Shown here: piece after piece, positions 34,457 to 43,411 of the stretch | How the letters are laid out: every line of letters starts with the position of its first letter | Numbering within the stretch: the stretch's first letter is position 1 | Assembly (NCBI GenBank): GCA_003565155.1 | Contig: PXDB01000091.1 | Span: 1-54,909, forward strand | Direction of reading: 5' to 3' | DNA length: 54,909 nucleotides | Source: Nitriliruptoraceae bacterium | Lineage (GTDB): Bacteria > Actinomycetota > Nitriliruptoria > Nitriliruptorales > Nitriliruptoraceae | Notes under the pieces: generated by a model | Database searches by the model: none | Seen by the model: the letters and a program-made list of their open reading frames with translations, nothing else | What the model was told of the DNA's origin: nothing | Translations under genes and position numbers: made by a program

Positions 34457-35317
34457 TCAGGACCACAGCGGCGCCTCGGAGCGGTGCTCGTCATCCCCGT
34501 CGGCGTCGTGATCGTCCTCGGTGTCCCCGGTGGCCGCGGATGCGTGCGCATCGTCGTCGGGCGGAGCGTCGGTCGGAGCCGGGTCCGGGGTGCGACGCCA
34601 CGGATCATGCTCGACGTCGTCCTGCGGCTCGGGCGCGTCGTCCTGCTCCGGGTGCTCCTCCGCCGCGTGCTCCTGCGCCAGCTGCTCCGCGCGCTCCTGC
34701 GTCAGGTGCTCCGCGTGCTCCGCGTGCTCCCCATCGTCCGCTGGTGCTGCCTGCCCGCCGTCGTCGGCATCCGTGTCCTCGGGCATCGGACCGAGGGCAG
34801 CGAAGGGGTCGGGCAGCGACGCGAGACCGGCCATCGCGGCCTCGAGCTGCTCCTGGAGCAACGTGCGGTGCTCGGCATCGAGTTCCTGCAGCGCCCGTAT
34901 CCGCGTCCGCTGCTCCGCGGCTTCCGCCTGGGCGGCGGCGACCATCTCCGCAGCCTCGGCCTCGGCGCGGGCCCGCTGTTCGGCCAGTTCCGCATCGGTG
35001 TGTTCCCGCAGCGCGGCGACGTCGCGTTCGGCTGCGGCGCGCAGCTCCGCGACCTCCTCCTTCGCCTCCGCCAGCGCGCGGTCGGCGGCGTCCTGCACGG
35101 TGACCAGGGTGCGCTTGAGCGCCCGCTCACCCTCCACCGCCTCGGCCAGCTCCGCTTCGAGGGTGGCGACCCGCTCCTCAGCGGCCGTGACGCGGGCCCG
35201 CTGCTGTTCGATCTGGTCGGCGAGCTCGTCGAGGAACCCGTCCACCTCGTCACGGTCGTAGCCGCGCGCGCGGGTGCGGAAGGCGTAGGCGACGATGTCC
35301 TCGGGACTGTGGGGCAT
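34457..35317 (-). CDS. DivIVA-domain protein (Wag31-like)
   Basis: A 286-residue coiled-coil protein. The N-terminus PEDIVAYAFRTRARGYDRDEVDGFLD matches the DivIVA membrane-binding domain, except that curvature-site residues were not checked. Residues about 30-175 are a long heptad-rich coiled coil of A, E, R and L. The last 90 residues are acidic and alanine-rich, probably disordered. DivIVA/Wag31 marks the cell poles and directs polar growth in many Actinomycetota. The ATG at 35317 has GGAG 8 nt upstream. It closes the ftsZ-sepF-yggT block. Confidence 0.85.
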   Translation of the reverse strand: MPHSPEDIVAYAFRTRARGYDRDEVDGFLDELADQIEQQRARVTAAEERVATLEAELAEAVEGERALKRTLVTVQDAADRALAEAKEEVAELRAAAERDVAALREHTDAELAEQRARAEAEAAEMVAAAQAEAAEQRTRIRALQELDAEHRTLLQEQLEAAMAGLASLPDPFAALGPMPEDTDADDGGQAAPADDGEHAEHAEHLTQERAEQLAQEHAAEEHPEQDDAPEPQDDVEHDPWRRTPDPAPTDAPPDDDAHASAATGDTEDDHDADGDDEHRSEAPLWS

Positions 35318-35349
35318 CGCGGTGCTCCGTTCGAGGAGGTTGTGGGCGA

Positions 35350-35649
35350 TCAGAAGGGCAGCGACGCGGCGAGCGGCAGCAGCAGCAGGGAGATCCCGAA
35401 GAAGACCACGAGGATCGACAGGTCGAGGGCGATCCCACCGATGCGCAGGGGCGGGATGACCCGTCGCAACGGGGTCAGGACCGGATCGACCAGCCGGCGG
35501 ACCCCGAGCTGGAAGGGCACCAGCGGCTCCGGTGTCCGCGGTATCCAGGAGAAGATCACGTGCGCGAACAGCACGAAGGTGTAGAGCTGGAGCGCGAGCA
35601 CCAGCACGGAGGAGACCGGGCGTGCCTGGGCGGCCTGCGCCAGGATCAC
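35350..35649 (-). CDS. yggT: YggT family membrane protein
   Basis: A 99-residue integral membrane protein with two hydrophobic stretches (residues about 13-37 and 72-95) flanking the conserved SWIPRTPEPL and DPVLTPLRRVIPPL segments. YggT proteins lie between sepF and divIVA in many Gram-positive bacteria; their function is not established. The GTG start overlaps the sepF stop by 4 bases. Confidence 0.9.
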   Translation of the reverse strand: MILAQAAQARPVSSVLVLALQLYTFVLFAHVIFSWIPRTPEPLVPFQLGVRRLVDPVLTPLRRVIPPLRIGGIALDLSILVVFFGISLLLLPLAASLPF

Positions 35650-36281
35650 GTCGTGCCCCCGCCCGCCGGCACCCGGTAGCCGAGCTCGGTGAGGCGGCGC
35701 CGCTCGTCGGGCGAGATCCGCACACCCTCGGGCACCAGGAGGAACGCCCGCGAGCCCACCTTGGTGAGCCGGCCCCGCAGGGCGAACGCGAGCCCGGCGA
35801 CGAAATCGACCACGCGGCGCGCGGTGACCGACGAGGTGGCGGAGAGGTCGAACAGCACCGCCTGGCCCGTGCGGTAGCGGGCGCCCACGGCCTCGACGTC
35901 GTCGAAGTCGGTGACCTCGACCTGGGCGACCCGCGCCACGGCACGGGGCTCCGCACGTTCGGGCGGGGGCTCGGCGACCCGCAGGGGCCGCACGTTGTCC
36001 TCGACGGCGTCAGCTGGCGCGCTCCGGGCGCCACGTGGGGAGGGTGCGGAGGCGGCCAGCGTGTCGCCGCGCGCGTCCGCGGGGCTGCTGACGGCCAGCG
36101 CCGGCTCGCCGGCGGCGCGCGCGACCGGCGCCTCGTGGCGACGACCGGCGCCGCGCGGTGGGGCGTGCTCCGCGTGCGGGTCGTCCTCGGGGACGAACCG
36201 TGCCGGCAGCTCGTCGTAGACCTCGTCGGGTTCCTCGCGCAACCCCAGGTAGACCAGGGTGCGGTTCCACATCGCGCTCAC
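35646..36281 (-). CDS. sepF: Cell division protein SepF
   Basis: Membrane anchor and polymerising partner of FtsZ. The 211 residues have an N-terminal amphipathic-type segment (MWNRTLVYLGL), a long A/P/R-rich linker and a C-terminal SepF domain: QAVLFDLSATSSVTARRVVDFVAGLAFALRG and AFLLVPEGVRIS. No ftsA is in the cluster, so SepF is the likely FtsZ anchor. GTG 36279-36281 is chosen over the longer GTG: it forms a 4-base overlap with the yggS stop and has AAAGGA six bases upstream. Confidence 0.93.
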   Translation of the reverse strand: MSAMWNRTLVYLGLREEPDEVYDELPARFVPEDDPHAEHAPPRGAGRRHEAPVARAAGEPALAVSSPADARGDTLAASAPSPRGARSAPADAVEDNVRPLRVAEPPPERAEPRAVARVAQVEVTDFDDVEAVGARYRTGQAVLFDLSATSSVTARRVVDFVAGLAFALRGRLTKVGSRAFLLVPEGVRISPDERRRLTELGYRVPAGGGTT

Positions 36282-37003
36282 GCTGCGTCCTTTCGCCACG
36301 GCCCCGCACCACGGGGGCCGAACAGGGCCGTCCCGACCCGCACCATCGTCGCACCCTCCGCGACAGCGGCCTCGAGATCCGCGGACATACCCATGGAGAG
36401 GTGCACGACCTCGGGGAAGCGCTCGCGCACCGCGTCGCGCTGCTGCCGTAGGGCGGCGAACAGCGGGCGCGCCTCCTCGTTGGCGTCCGCCCCGTCGGGG
36501 GGCAGGGGCAGGATCGTCATCAGTCCCTCAACGGCGAGGTTGGGTCGGGCGCGAGCGTAGGCGACGAGGTCCTCGGTCTCGGTCAACCTGCACCCGCCCT
36601 TGTCCGGATCGTCGCCGACGTTGACCTGGATCAGCGCCCGCTGGACCACACCGTCACGCTCCGCCCGTGCCGAGAGCGCGTCGACGAGCGAGCGACGATC
36701 CACGCTGTGGATCAGCGTGTGGGTGCCCACCAGGACCTTGACCTTGTTGCGCTGCAGACGGCCGACGAGGTGCCAGCGCGCACCGGGGACCTCGTCGCGC
36801 TTCGCGGTCAGTTCCTGGACGCGGTTCTCGGCCAGATCCAGCAGCCCGAGCTCGACCGCGGCCCGGGCGAGCGCCGGGGGGTGGGTCTTGGTCACCCCCA
36901 GCAGGACCACGTCGCCGGGTTGTCGGCCGGCGGCCAGGGCCGCGTCAGCGATGCGCTGGCGGGTCGCAGCGAGACGCCGTGACAGTTCCGCGCTGGAGAT
37001 CAC
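36278..37003 (-). CDS. yggS: PLP homeostasis protein (YggS/PLPBP family)
   Basis: A 241-residue alanine-racemase-fold protein that binds pyridoxal phosphate and balances its pools; no enzyme activity is known. LLGVTKTHPPALA contains the PLP lysine; LAENRVQELTAKRDE, RWHLVGRLQRNKVK, LIQVNVGDDPDKGGC and LSMGMSADLEAAVAEGATMVRVG follow. The gene sits with pgeF between ftsZ and sepF, as in many Gram-positive dcw clusters. It overlaps both neighbours by 4 bases. Confidence 0.94.
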   Translation of the reverse strand: MISSAELSRRLAATRQRIADAALAAGRQPGDVVLLGVTKTHPPALARAAVELGLLDLAENRVQELTAKRDEVPGARWHLVGRLQRNKVKVLVGTHTLIHSVDRRSLVDALSARAERDGVVQRALIQVNVGDDPDKGGCRLTETEDLVAYARARPNLAVEGLMTILPLPPDGADANEEARPLFAALRQQRDAVRERFPEVVHLSMGMSADLEAAVAEGATMVRVGTALFGPRGAGPWRKDAA

Positions 37004-37764
37004 GCCGCACCCTCCCGACTCGTCGCCACGTCCGGCGACGCCGCCACGATCAACCCGATCTGGCGGCCGCTGGCCGGATCACGCCGGTGGCTGAACAGCG
37101 TCGTCGTGCACCGGGTGCAGGGGGCGTCGGTCGGCACCAGTTCCACGCCCTCGGCCAGCAGTTGGGCGCGGGCACCCGCCGGCAGGTCGAGGGCCGGCGT
37201 CCCCCAGCTGGTGGTGGCGGCGAGGACCGGCAGCCGCTCAGCCACCGTGGCGCGCATCGCCTCGGGCACCTCGTAGCAGCACGGTCCGATCGCCGGACCG
37301 ATCGCCGCACGCACGCTGTCCCGACCGGACAGCGCCCGCAGGGCGCCGACCGCGGCCGGCAGCACACCGGCCAGGACCCCCGCGCGACCGGCGTGCGCCA
37401 CGCCCACCGCACCGCCCGACGAGAGGAGGACGGGGATGCAGTCGGCCACCTGCACGATGAGGGGCCGATCGGCGAGCGCGGTCACCGCGGCATCGACCCC
37501 GCGCAGCTCCGCACCGAGCGGGATCCGCTCGTCGACCAGGGCGACCTGGGCCCCGTGCACCTGCTGGAGCAGGTGCCAGCGCGCCACATCGGTGCCGGTC
37601 GCTTCCGCGACGCCCCTGCGGGTGACGGCGAGGTCCCCCGGGCGGTGCGGGCGCCGGTGCGCCAGGTTGCCCTCACCACCGACCGGCGCGGTGTCCGCGG
37701 GATCCCGTCCGGTGAACCAGGCCCGGGTGTCGGCACCGAGGTCGACGCGGGACAGCGGTACCAA
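37000..37764 (-). CDS. pgeF: Peptidoglycan editing factor / multicopper-type laccase-domain protein
   Basis: A 254-residue member of the YfiH/YlmD/PgeF family, which removes wrongly built stems with L-Ser in peptidoglycan precursors and also shows laccase or nucleoside-processing activity. WHLLQQVHGAQVALVD, LIVQVADCIPVLL, GVAHAGRAGVLAGVL and GPCCYEV carry the metal-site His and Cys. The start is TTG at 37764, 8 nt after ftsZ; no better codon is available and no clear ribosome binding site is seen. Overlaps yggS by 4 bases. Confidence 0.9.
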   Translation of the reverse strand: MVPLSRVDLGADTRAWFTGRDPADTAPVGGEGNLAHRRPHRPGDLAVTRRGVAEATGTDVARWHLLQQVHGAQVALVDERIPLGAELRGVDAAVTALADRPLIVQVADCIPVLLSSGGAVGVAHAGRAGVLAGVLPAAVGALRALSGRDSVRAAIGPAIGPCCYEVPEAMRATVAERLPVLAATTSWGTPALDLPAGARAQLLAEGVELVPTDAPCTRCTTTLFSHRRDPASGRQIGLIVAASPDVATSREGAA

Positions 37765-37772
37765 GGGCCGGC

Positions 37773-38930
37773 TCAGCGCAGGAACGAGGGCACGTTGAGT
37801 TCCTCTTCATCGTCGGCGGGTGGCCGGCGGCTGTCGGCGGCGCGGTCCGGCGCGGGGTCGGGCTCGGGGGTGAACACCTCGTCGGGATCCTCCTCCGGCT
37901 CCACCGCCGCAGCAGGGGCCGGCGGCACCGGTGCCGGCTCCTGCTCCTCGAGGCCGGCGCCCGGCTGCACGGCCTCGCCGGAGAACTTGTCGAACCCCGC
38001 GGCGATCACCGTGACCTTCACCTCGTCACCGAGGGAGTCGTCGATCACCGCACCGAAGATGATGTTGGCCTCCGGGTGTGCGGCCTGGGTCACCACGTCG
38101 GCGGCCTCGTTGACCTCGAACAACCCCAGGTCGCTGCCACCGGCCAGCATCAGCAGCACGCCCTGGGCGCCGTCGATGGAGGCCTCGAGCAGCGGCGATG
38201 AGATGGCCAGCTTGGCGGCGTCCAGCGAGCGGGTATCCCCCCGCGCCTTGCCGATGCCCATCAGGGCGCTGCCGGCGTCGCTCATCACCGTGCGCACGTC
38301 GGCGAAGTCGAGGTTGATCAGCCCCGGGGTGGTGATGAGGTCGGTGATGCCCTGCACGCCCTGGAGCAGCACATCGTCGGCCAGCTTGAAGGCCTGGACC
38401 ACCGAGGTGTCACCGTCGGCGATCTGCAGCAGGCGGTCGTTGGGGATGACGATGAGGGTGTCGACCTCCTCCTTCAGCTCCGAGATCCCGTCCTCGGCCT
38501 GCGTGGAGCGACGTCGCCCCTCGAAGGCGAACGGCCGCGTCACGACCCCGATGGTCAGCGCCCCGAGCTCCTTGGCGACCTGTGCGATCACCGGCGCGGC
38601 ACCGGTACCCGTACCGCCGCCCTCGCCGGCGGTGACGAACACCATGTCCGCGCCCTTGAGCACCTCGAGCAGTTCGTCGCGGTGATCCTCGGCGGCGGCG
38701 CGGCCGACCACCGGATCAGCGCCTGCCCCCAGCCCACGCGTCAGATCGCGACCGATGTCGAGCTTGACGTCGGCATCGGACATCAGCAGCGCCTGGGCGT
38801 CGGTGTTGATCGCCACGAACTCCACACCGTGCAGGCCCGCGTCGATCATCCGGTTGACGGCGTTGACGCCGCCGCCACCGATCCCCACGACCTTGATCAC
38901 GGCGAGGTAGTTGGTCGGTGCAGCCGCCAC
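37773..38930 (-). CDS. ftsZ: Cell division protein FtsZ
   Basis: Tubulin-like GTPase that forms the division ring. The 385 residues have [19 protein letters not shown], the signature [10 protein letters not shown] at about 101-110, and the T7 loop segment [13 protein letters not shown]. An acidic/proline linker (about residues 318-375) leads to the conserved C-terminal peptide [10 protein letters not shown], the SepF-binding site. The start is GTG at 38930 with GAGGAG six bases upstream. A promoter about 115-145 bases upstream lets ftsZ be transcribed separately from ftsQ. Confidence 0.98.
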   Translation of the reverse strand: MAAAPTNYLAVIKVVGIGGGGVNAVNRMIDAGLHGVEFVAINTDAQALLMSDADVKLDIGRDLTRGLGAGADPVVGRAAAEDHRDELLEVLKGADMVFVTAGEGGGTGTGAAPVIAQVAKELGALTIGVVTRPFAFEGRRRSTQAEDGISELKEEVDTLIVIPNDRLLQIADGDTSVVQAFKLADDVLLQGVQGITDLITTPGLINLDFADVRTVMSDAGSALMGIGKARGDTRSLDAAKLAISSPLLEASIDGAQGVLLMLAGGSDLGLFEVNEAADVVTQAAHPEANIIFGAVIDDSLGDEVKVTVIAAGFDKFSGEAVQPGAGLEEQEPAPVPPAPAAAVEPEEDPDEVFTPEPDPAPDRAADSRRPPADDEEELNVPSFLR

Positions 38931-39044
38931 AGGGGGCTCCTCTGTCGCTGGTCCGCGGCCATCAGGGCCACGGGTCGGCTCCGCCGCCGGGGTGGCGGGA
39001 GACCGCTGGTGTCGGGGACCAGGTCACGCCCCGTCAGGGCCTCG

Positions 39045-39074
39045 ACCTGAAGTAGAGGTTTATACTTATGTCAA
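39045..39074 (-). promoter_or_regulatory. ftsZ promoter
   Basis: On the - strand TTGACA (39069-39074) and TCAGGT (39045-39050) are 18 bases apart, inside an unusually A/T-rich island reading TTGACATAAGTATAAACC. This resembles, from memory, the ftsZ promoter element of Streptomyces and mycobacteria (TTGACATAACTCTAAAC...). The 5' leader would be about 108 nt. The 260-base ftsQ-ftsZ gap holds nothing else that I can identify. Confidence 0.7.
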
Positions 39075-39190
39075 CCTCGATGGACCGTAGCCCTCCCGCC
39101 GGAGCAGGGTCAAGCAGGCGGGGTCCGGGTCGCGCCCGGCAGCCTCCCGGCGGCCACGCCGGGCGGTCGGTGCGGGCCGCTGGCGTGGCC

Positions 39191-39964
39191 TCACGGGGCG
39201 ATCACGATGGGTGCGCTCGGCGCGCGGACGTCGATCGTCTCGATCGGCGTGTCGCCGACGTCCTCGAGGACCGCACCGAGGGCCCGGACCTTCTCGTCCA
39301 CCCGCTCGGCCCTGCCGAAGCGCACCTCGATGCCCTCCCGGAGCTCGAGGGTGAGCTCGTCCGGCCCTGCGGCCCGGTACCGCACGACATCGGCGCGCAG
39401 CGGACCGGACAGGCCCCGCCAGGTGGCGTGGGCGTTGTCCAGCGCCGGCTCCGCTTCCACCCGCTCACCGACCGCCGGCGGCTCGGTGCCGAGGACGATC
39501 TCCGGCCCGGTGTCGCCGTCGCTGTCCCCACCCTCTTCCACCTCCACCTCGGCGATCAGCACCCCCTCCCGGTCGACGTAGCGCTGCACGTCGTCGCCAC
39601 GCACGACCAGTGCCGGGGTGCGCTCGACCACCTCGAGGTGGACGGTCAGGGGGTCGCTGCGACGCCCCTCGGCGCGGGCGACCAACGGGAGCTGCTCCAC
39701 CCGCGCCACGGCCTCCCGGAGCCCCAGACGCAACGTCGAGGTGCCGAGCTCGAGGTCGGCGGCGGCACGCACCTCGTCGGGGTCGAGGCGCTCCACCCCA
39801 CTGACGGTGACCTCTTCGAGTCCCACCAGGGCGCTGCGTTCGATCGCGACCAGTCCGGCGGCCGCCGCCAGCAGACCGAGGACCCACAGGGTGCGGCGCA
39901 GACGGACCCGCCGACGGTCATCGCGCACGGCGGCGCGACGCTCGGCGATCCGTGCATCGATCAT
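39191..39964 (-). CDS. ftsQ: Cell division protein FtsQ
   Basis: Bitopic divisome protein that links FtsB/FtsL to the early ring. The 257 residues have a basic cytoplasmic N-terminus, one transmembrane helix (about residues 26-45, LWVLGLLAAAAGLVAI), then a POTRA domain (LVGLEEVTVSGVERLDPDEV) and the FtsQ domain (LPLVARAEGRRSDPLTVHLEV, RTPALVV). The ATG overlaps the murB stop (ATGA). It ends the coupled mraZ-ftsQ chain. Confidence 0.92.
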   Translation of the reverse strand: MIDARIAERRAAVRDDRRRVRLRRTLWVLGLLAAAAGLVAIERSALVGLEEVTVSGVERLDPDEVRAAADLELGTSTLRLGLREAVARVEQLPLVARAEGRRSDPLTVHLEVVERTPALVVRGDDVQRYVDREGVLIAEVEVEEGGDSDGDTGPEIVLGTEPPAVGERVEAEPALDNAHATWRGLSGPLRADVVRYRAAGPDELTLELREGIEVRFGRAERVDEKVRALGAVLEDVGDTPIETIDVRAPSAPIVIAP

Positions 39965-40911
39965 GGTCCGGCCCGCTCGACGGCCAGCCGGTCCACGTCG
40001 GCCGCCACCGCACCCAGACGGCGCACCTCGGCGTGCAGGCGCACACCGTGGACCCGCTCCACCTCGGCGACCACGACGGCGATGAGGGTCGCCACGTCGG
40101 TCGCGGTGGCGCCCGGCCGGGTCACGATGAAGTTCGCGTGCCGCTCGGAGACCATGGCACCGCCGATGGCACGGCCCTTGCAGCCGGCGGTGTCGATCAG
40201 GCGACCGGCGCTGTCCCCGGGTGGGTTGGTGAACACCGAGCCGCAGTTGGGCTCGTTCAGCGGCTGATGGGCGCGGCGCCAGGCGCGGATGCTGTCGATC
40301 TCCGCGCGGACCTCGGCGGGTGCGGCGGGCGCCAGGACCATCGTCGCCGCCAGCACCACCGCGTCGTCGGGGAGCTCGCTGTGGCGGTAGCTGAGGCCGA
40401 GGGCCGCCACCGGCCACCGTTCCCGCGTGGCGCTCGACAGTCGGAACACCTCGACCTCGGTGAGGTGGGAGGCCATGTCGCCGCCGTGGGCGCCGGCGTT
40501 CATCCGGACCGCTCCGCCCAGGCTGCCGGGGACGGCGCACGCCCACGCGAAGCCGCCGAGGCCGGCGTCGGCGATGCGCACGGCCAGGGAGGGAAGGGGT
40601 TCGGCGGCGCCGGCGTCGACCCGCTCGCCGGCGATCCTGAGCCCGCGGAAGCCACGCCCGAGCACCACCGCGACCCCCGGCCAGCCGGCGTCGGCGACCA
40701 GCAGGTTCGAGCCGCGCCCGACCACGGCCCAGGGCAGCGCGTGCCGCCGACACACCTCGGCGACGGCCACGAGGTCGTCGTCCCGCTCGGCGGTGACCAG
40801 GACCCGTGCGGGGCCGCCGACCCTAAGCGTGGTCAGCGCGGCCAGGGACGCGCCGGCGACCACGCGACCGGCACAGGCCGTGGCCAGCGCGTCGTGGACC
40901 GGATCGGTCAC
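39961..40911 (-). CDS. murB: UDP-N-acetylenolpyruvoylglucosamine reductase
   Basis: FAD enzyme that completes UDP-MurNAc. The 316 residues include TTLRVGGPARVLVTAE, WAVVGRGSNLLVADAG (FAD binding), GFAWACAVPGSLGGAVRMNAG, and the active-site NCGSVFTNPPGDSAGRLID, whose Ser is the proton donor. The start is GTG 40911, overlapping murC by 4 bases; its end overlaps ftsQ by 4. Confidence 0.96.
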   Translation of the reverse strand: MTDPVHDALATACAGRVVAGASLAALTTLRVGGPARVLVTAERDDDLVAVAEVCRRHALPWAVVGRGSNLLVADAGWPGVAVVLGRGFRGLRIAGERVDAGAAEPLPSLAVRIADAGLGGFAWACAVPGSLGGAVRMNAGAHGGDMASHLTEVEVFRLSSATRERWPVAALGLSYRHSELPDDAVVLAATMVLAPAAPAEVRAEIDSIRAWRRAHQPLNEPNCGSVFTNPPGDSAGRLIDTAGCKGRAIGGAMVSERHANFIVTRPGATATDVATLIAVVVAEVERVHGVRLHAEVRRLGAVAADVDRLAVERAGP

Positions 40912-42275
40912 CGTCGGCCTCCGAGTCGTTCCAGCAGCGCCGGGCCGACGGTGGTGACGTCGCCCGCACCGGTCGTGAGCACGAGGTCGCCGTCGCGGAC
41001 GAGGTCCGCCAGCTCGTCCACCGCCGCCCGCAGGGTCGGGCGGTAGCGCACGGTCGCACCGGCAGCCTCGGCGGCGTCGGCCACCAGCTTGCCGGTGACA
41101 CCGGGCACCGGCGCCTCGGTCGAGCCGAACACGTCGGTGACCACCACCACGTCGGCTGCGGCCGCGGCCCGGCCGAGCTCAGCGCCCAGCACCTGGGTCC
41201 GTGAGTAGCGGTGCGGTTGGACCACCAGCACGATGCGCTGCGGCTGCTCCCCGCGCGCGGCCGCCAGGGTTGCCCGCAGCTCCGTGGGGTGATGGGCGTA
41301 GTCGTCGACCACGGCGACGCCGCCGATCACCCCGAGCCGCTGGTAGCGGCGCACCGCGCCGGTGAACCGCCCCAGTCCCCGAGCGGCCGCCGCGACGTCC
41401 GCGCCGAGCTCGTGGCACACCGCCAGCGCCGCCGCGGCGTTGCGCAGGTTGTGCACGCCGGGGACGGCCAGCTCGAGGGGCGCCACCACCTCGCCGTCGA
41501 TGCGCAGCTGGGAGGCGTCACCGTCGGTGACGACGCGGACCTTCGCCCGGGGGCTGGTGCCGTAGGTGACGACGGGGGGGTCGGTGCGCTCGGTGAGCCA
41601 GGCCGCCCCCGGGTCGTCGATGCACACCAGCACCGGTGCCCCCGGTGCCCGCCGGTCGAGGAAGCCGAGGAAGGCCTGCCGCACCGCGTCGAGGTCGCTG
41701 AACTCATCGGGATGGTCGTGCTCGAGGTTGGTCACCACGGCCACGTCGGGGCGGTAGACCAGGAAGGACCGGTCGGACTCGTCCGCCTCCGCGACGAAGA
41801 CGCCGTCGGTGCCGGCGTGGGCGTTGGTGCCGCTCTCGTTGAGCGAGCCGCCGATGGCGAAGCTGGGGTCGCCGCCGGCGGCCTGAAGCCCCACCACGGT
41901 CATCGAGGTCACGGTGGTCTTGCCGTGGGTGCCGGCGATCAGGACCGCCCGTTCGTCACGCATCAGCTCGGCGAGCAGCTCCGCGCGCCGGAGGAGGTTG
42001 CGGCCGCGGGCCCGGGCGGCCACCAGCTCCGGGTTGTCACCGGGGACCGCCGAGGAGGTGACCACCACCTCGGCGTCGCCGATGTTGGCCGCGTCGTGGC
42101 CGACGGTGATCCGCGCGCCCAGCACGCGCAGCTCCTCGCAGGCCCGACCGTCGCGCAGGTCGGATCCGGTGACCCGGTGCCCACGGGTCAGCAGGATGCG
42201 GGCGAGCCCCGACATGCCGGCACCACCGACACCGACCAGATGGACCGCAGCGGTCTTCGGCAGTGGCTCCATCAT
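40908..42275 (-). CDS. murC: UDP-MurNAc-L-alanine ligase
   Basis: Adds L-Ala to UDP-MurNAc. The 455 residues follow the Mur ligase plan: VHLVGVGGAGMSGLARIL (N-terminal nucleotide-sugar domain), the ATP loop LIAGTHGKTTVTSMTV, NLEHDHPDEFSDLDAV, FTGAVRRYQRLG and VVDDYAHHPTELRATL. The ATG 42275 overlaps the murG stop (ATGA), with AGGAG eight bases upstream. Confidence 0.97.
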   Translation of the reverse strand: MMEPLPKTAAVHLVGVGGAGMSGLARILLTRGHRVTGSDLRDGRACEELRVLGARITVGHDAANIGDAEVVVTSSAVPGDNPELVAARARGRNLLRRAELLAELMRDERAVLIAGTHGKTTVTSMTVVGLQAAGGDPSFAIGGSLNESGTNAHAGTDGVFVAEADESDRSFLVYRPDVAVVTNLEHDHPDEFSDLDAVRQAFLGFLDRRAPGAPVLVCIDDPGAAWLTERTDPPVVTYGTSPRAKVRVVTDGDASQLRIDGEVVAPLELAVPGVHNLRNAAAALAVCHELGADVAAAARGLGRFTGAVRRYQRLGVIGGVAVVDDYAHHPTELRATLAAARGEQPQRIVLVVQPHRYSRTQVLGAELGRAAAAADVVVVTDVFGSTEAPVPGVTGKLVADAAEAAGATVRYRPTLRAAVDELADLVRDGDLVLTTGAGDVTTVGPALLERLGGRR

Positions 42276-43411
42276 GATGCCCGCTCCTGACCGGCGCGTG
42301 CCAGCACCAACCGCGCGACGTTCTCGGCCGCGTCCGGTCGACCGAAGGCCCGCGCACCCCGCGCCATGGCGTCGTAGCGCTGCGCATCATCGAGCAACGG
42401 CGAGATGGCGTCCACCAGGGCGGCACCCGAGAGCTCCTCGTCCTCGAGCACCACCGCACCACCGGCCCGTGCCAGGGCGTGGGCGTTCTCGTGCTGGTGG
42501 TCGGCGGTGGCGTGGGGGTAGGGCACCAGCACCGAGGGGATGCCGAGCACGGTCAGCTCCGCGATCGAGGTGGCACCGGCGCGGCACACCACCACGTCCG
42601 CCGCGGCGTAGGCGGCGGCCATGTCGTCGATGAACTCGACCAGGCGCGCCCGTGGCCCGTCCGGATGCGCGCGGCGGGCCTGTTCCCATCCCCGGGTCGC
42701 GGCGACGTAGCCGGCGCTGCCGGCGGCGTGCAGGAGCTGGACCGGGCGGCCCTTCCACCGACCATGGGCCTCGATGAGGGAGCGGTTGATGCTGCGGGCC
42801 CCCTGGCTGCCGCCGAACACCAGCACCGTGGGGAGCTCGGGGTCCAGATCGAACTGCTCCCGCGCCGCGCGACGCTGGGCGGGGCGGTCCAGGGACAGCA
42901 CGTCGAGGCGGACCGGGTTGCCGGTCACCACGCACCGTTCCGCGCGACTGAAGCGGGCGGCCGACCCGGGGAAGCTGAGCGCGATCCCGTCGGACCAGCG
43001 GGCCGCCACGCGGTTGGTGAGGCCCGGGACGCTGTTCTGCTCGTGGATGACCAGGGGCAGCTGCTCGCGGAAGGCGGCCCGGTCGAGCGGGAACGCGACG
43101 TACCCGCCGAAGGTGACGGCGGCAGCGGCTGACCGCTCGGTGATCAGCTCGCGGCAGGCGGCCACACCGGCGCGCAACGCCCCGGGGACCCTGAGCAGGC
43201 GCGGTGAGGGTTTCCGGGGGATGGACACGGCGTCGATGGTGACGAGCTCGAAACCGGCCTCGGGGACCAGCCTGGCCTCGAGGCGGTCGGCGACGCCGAC
43301 GAACACCACCTCGACATCGGGGTCCACCTCGGTGAGGGCGCGCCCCACGGCCAACGCCGGGAAGACGTGACCGGCGGTGCCGCCGCCGGCCAGCAGGATC
43401 GTACGGCTCAC
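42272..43411 (-). CDS. murG: Lipid II synthase MurG (GlcNAc transferase)
   Basis: Adds GlcNAc to lipid I at the inner membrane face. The 379 residues show ILLAGGGTAGHVFPALAVG, the second glycine-rich loop, AVTFGGYVAFPL, VIHEQNSVPGLTNRVAARW, VLVFGGSQGARSIN and CRAGATSIAELTVLGIPSVLVPYP with the acceptor/donor residues. GTG 43409-43411 overlaps the ftsW stop by 4 bases and fits the family N-terminus; the open frame upstream is a shadow of ftsW. Confidence 0.97.
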   Translation of the reverse strand: MSRTILLAGGGTAGHVFPALAVGRALTEVDPDVEVVFVGVADRLEARLVPEAGFELVTIDAVSIPRKPSPRLLRVPGALRAGVAACRELITERSAAAAVTFGGYVAFPLDRAAFREQLPLVIHEQNSVPGLTNRVAARWSDGIALSFPGSAARFSRAERCVVTGNPVRLDVLSLDRPAQRRAAREQFDLDPELPTVLVFGGSQGARSINRSLIEAHGRWKGRPVQLLHAAGSAGYVAATRGWEQARRAHPDGPRARLVEFIDDMAAAYAAADVVVCRAGATSIAELTVLGIPSVLVPYPHATADHQHENAHALARAGGAVVLEDEELSGAALVDAISPLLDDAQRYDAMARGARAFGRPDAAENVARLVLARAGQERAS

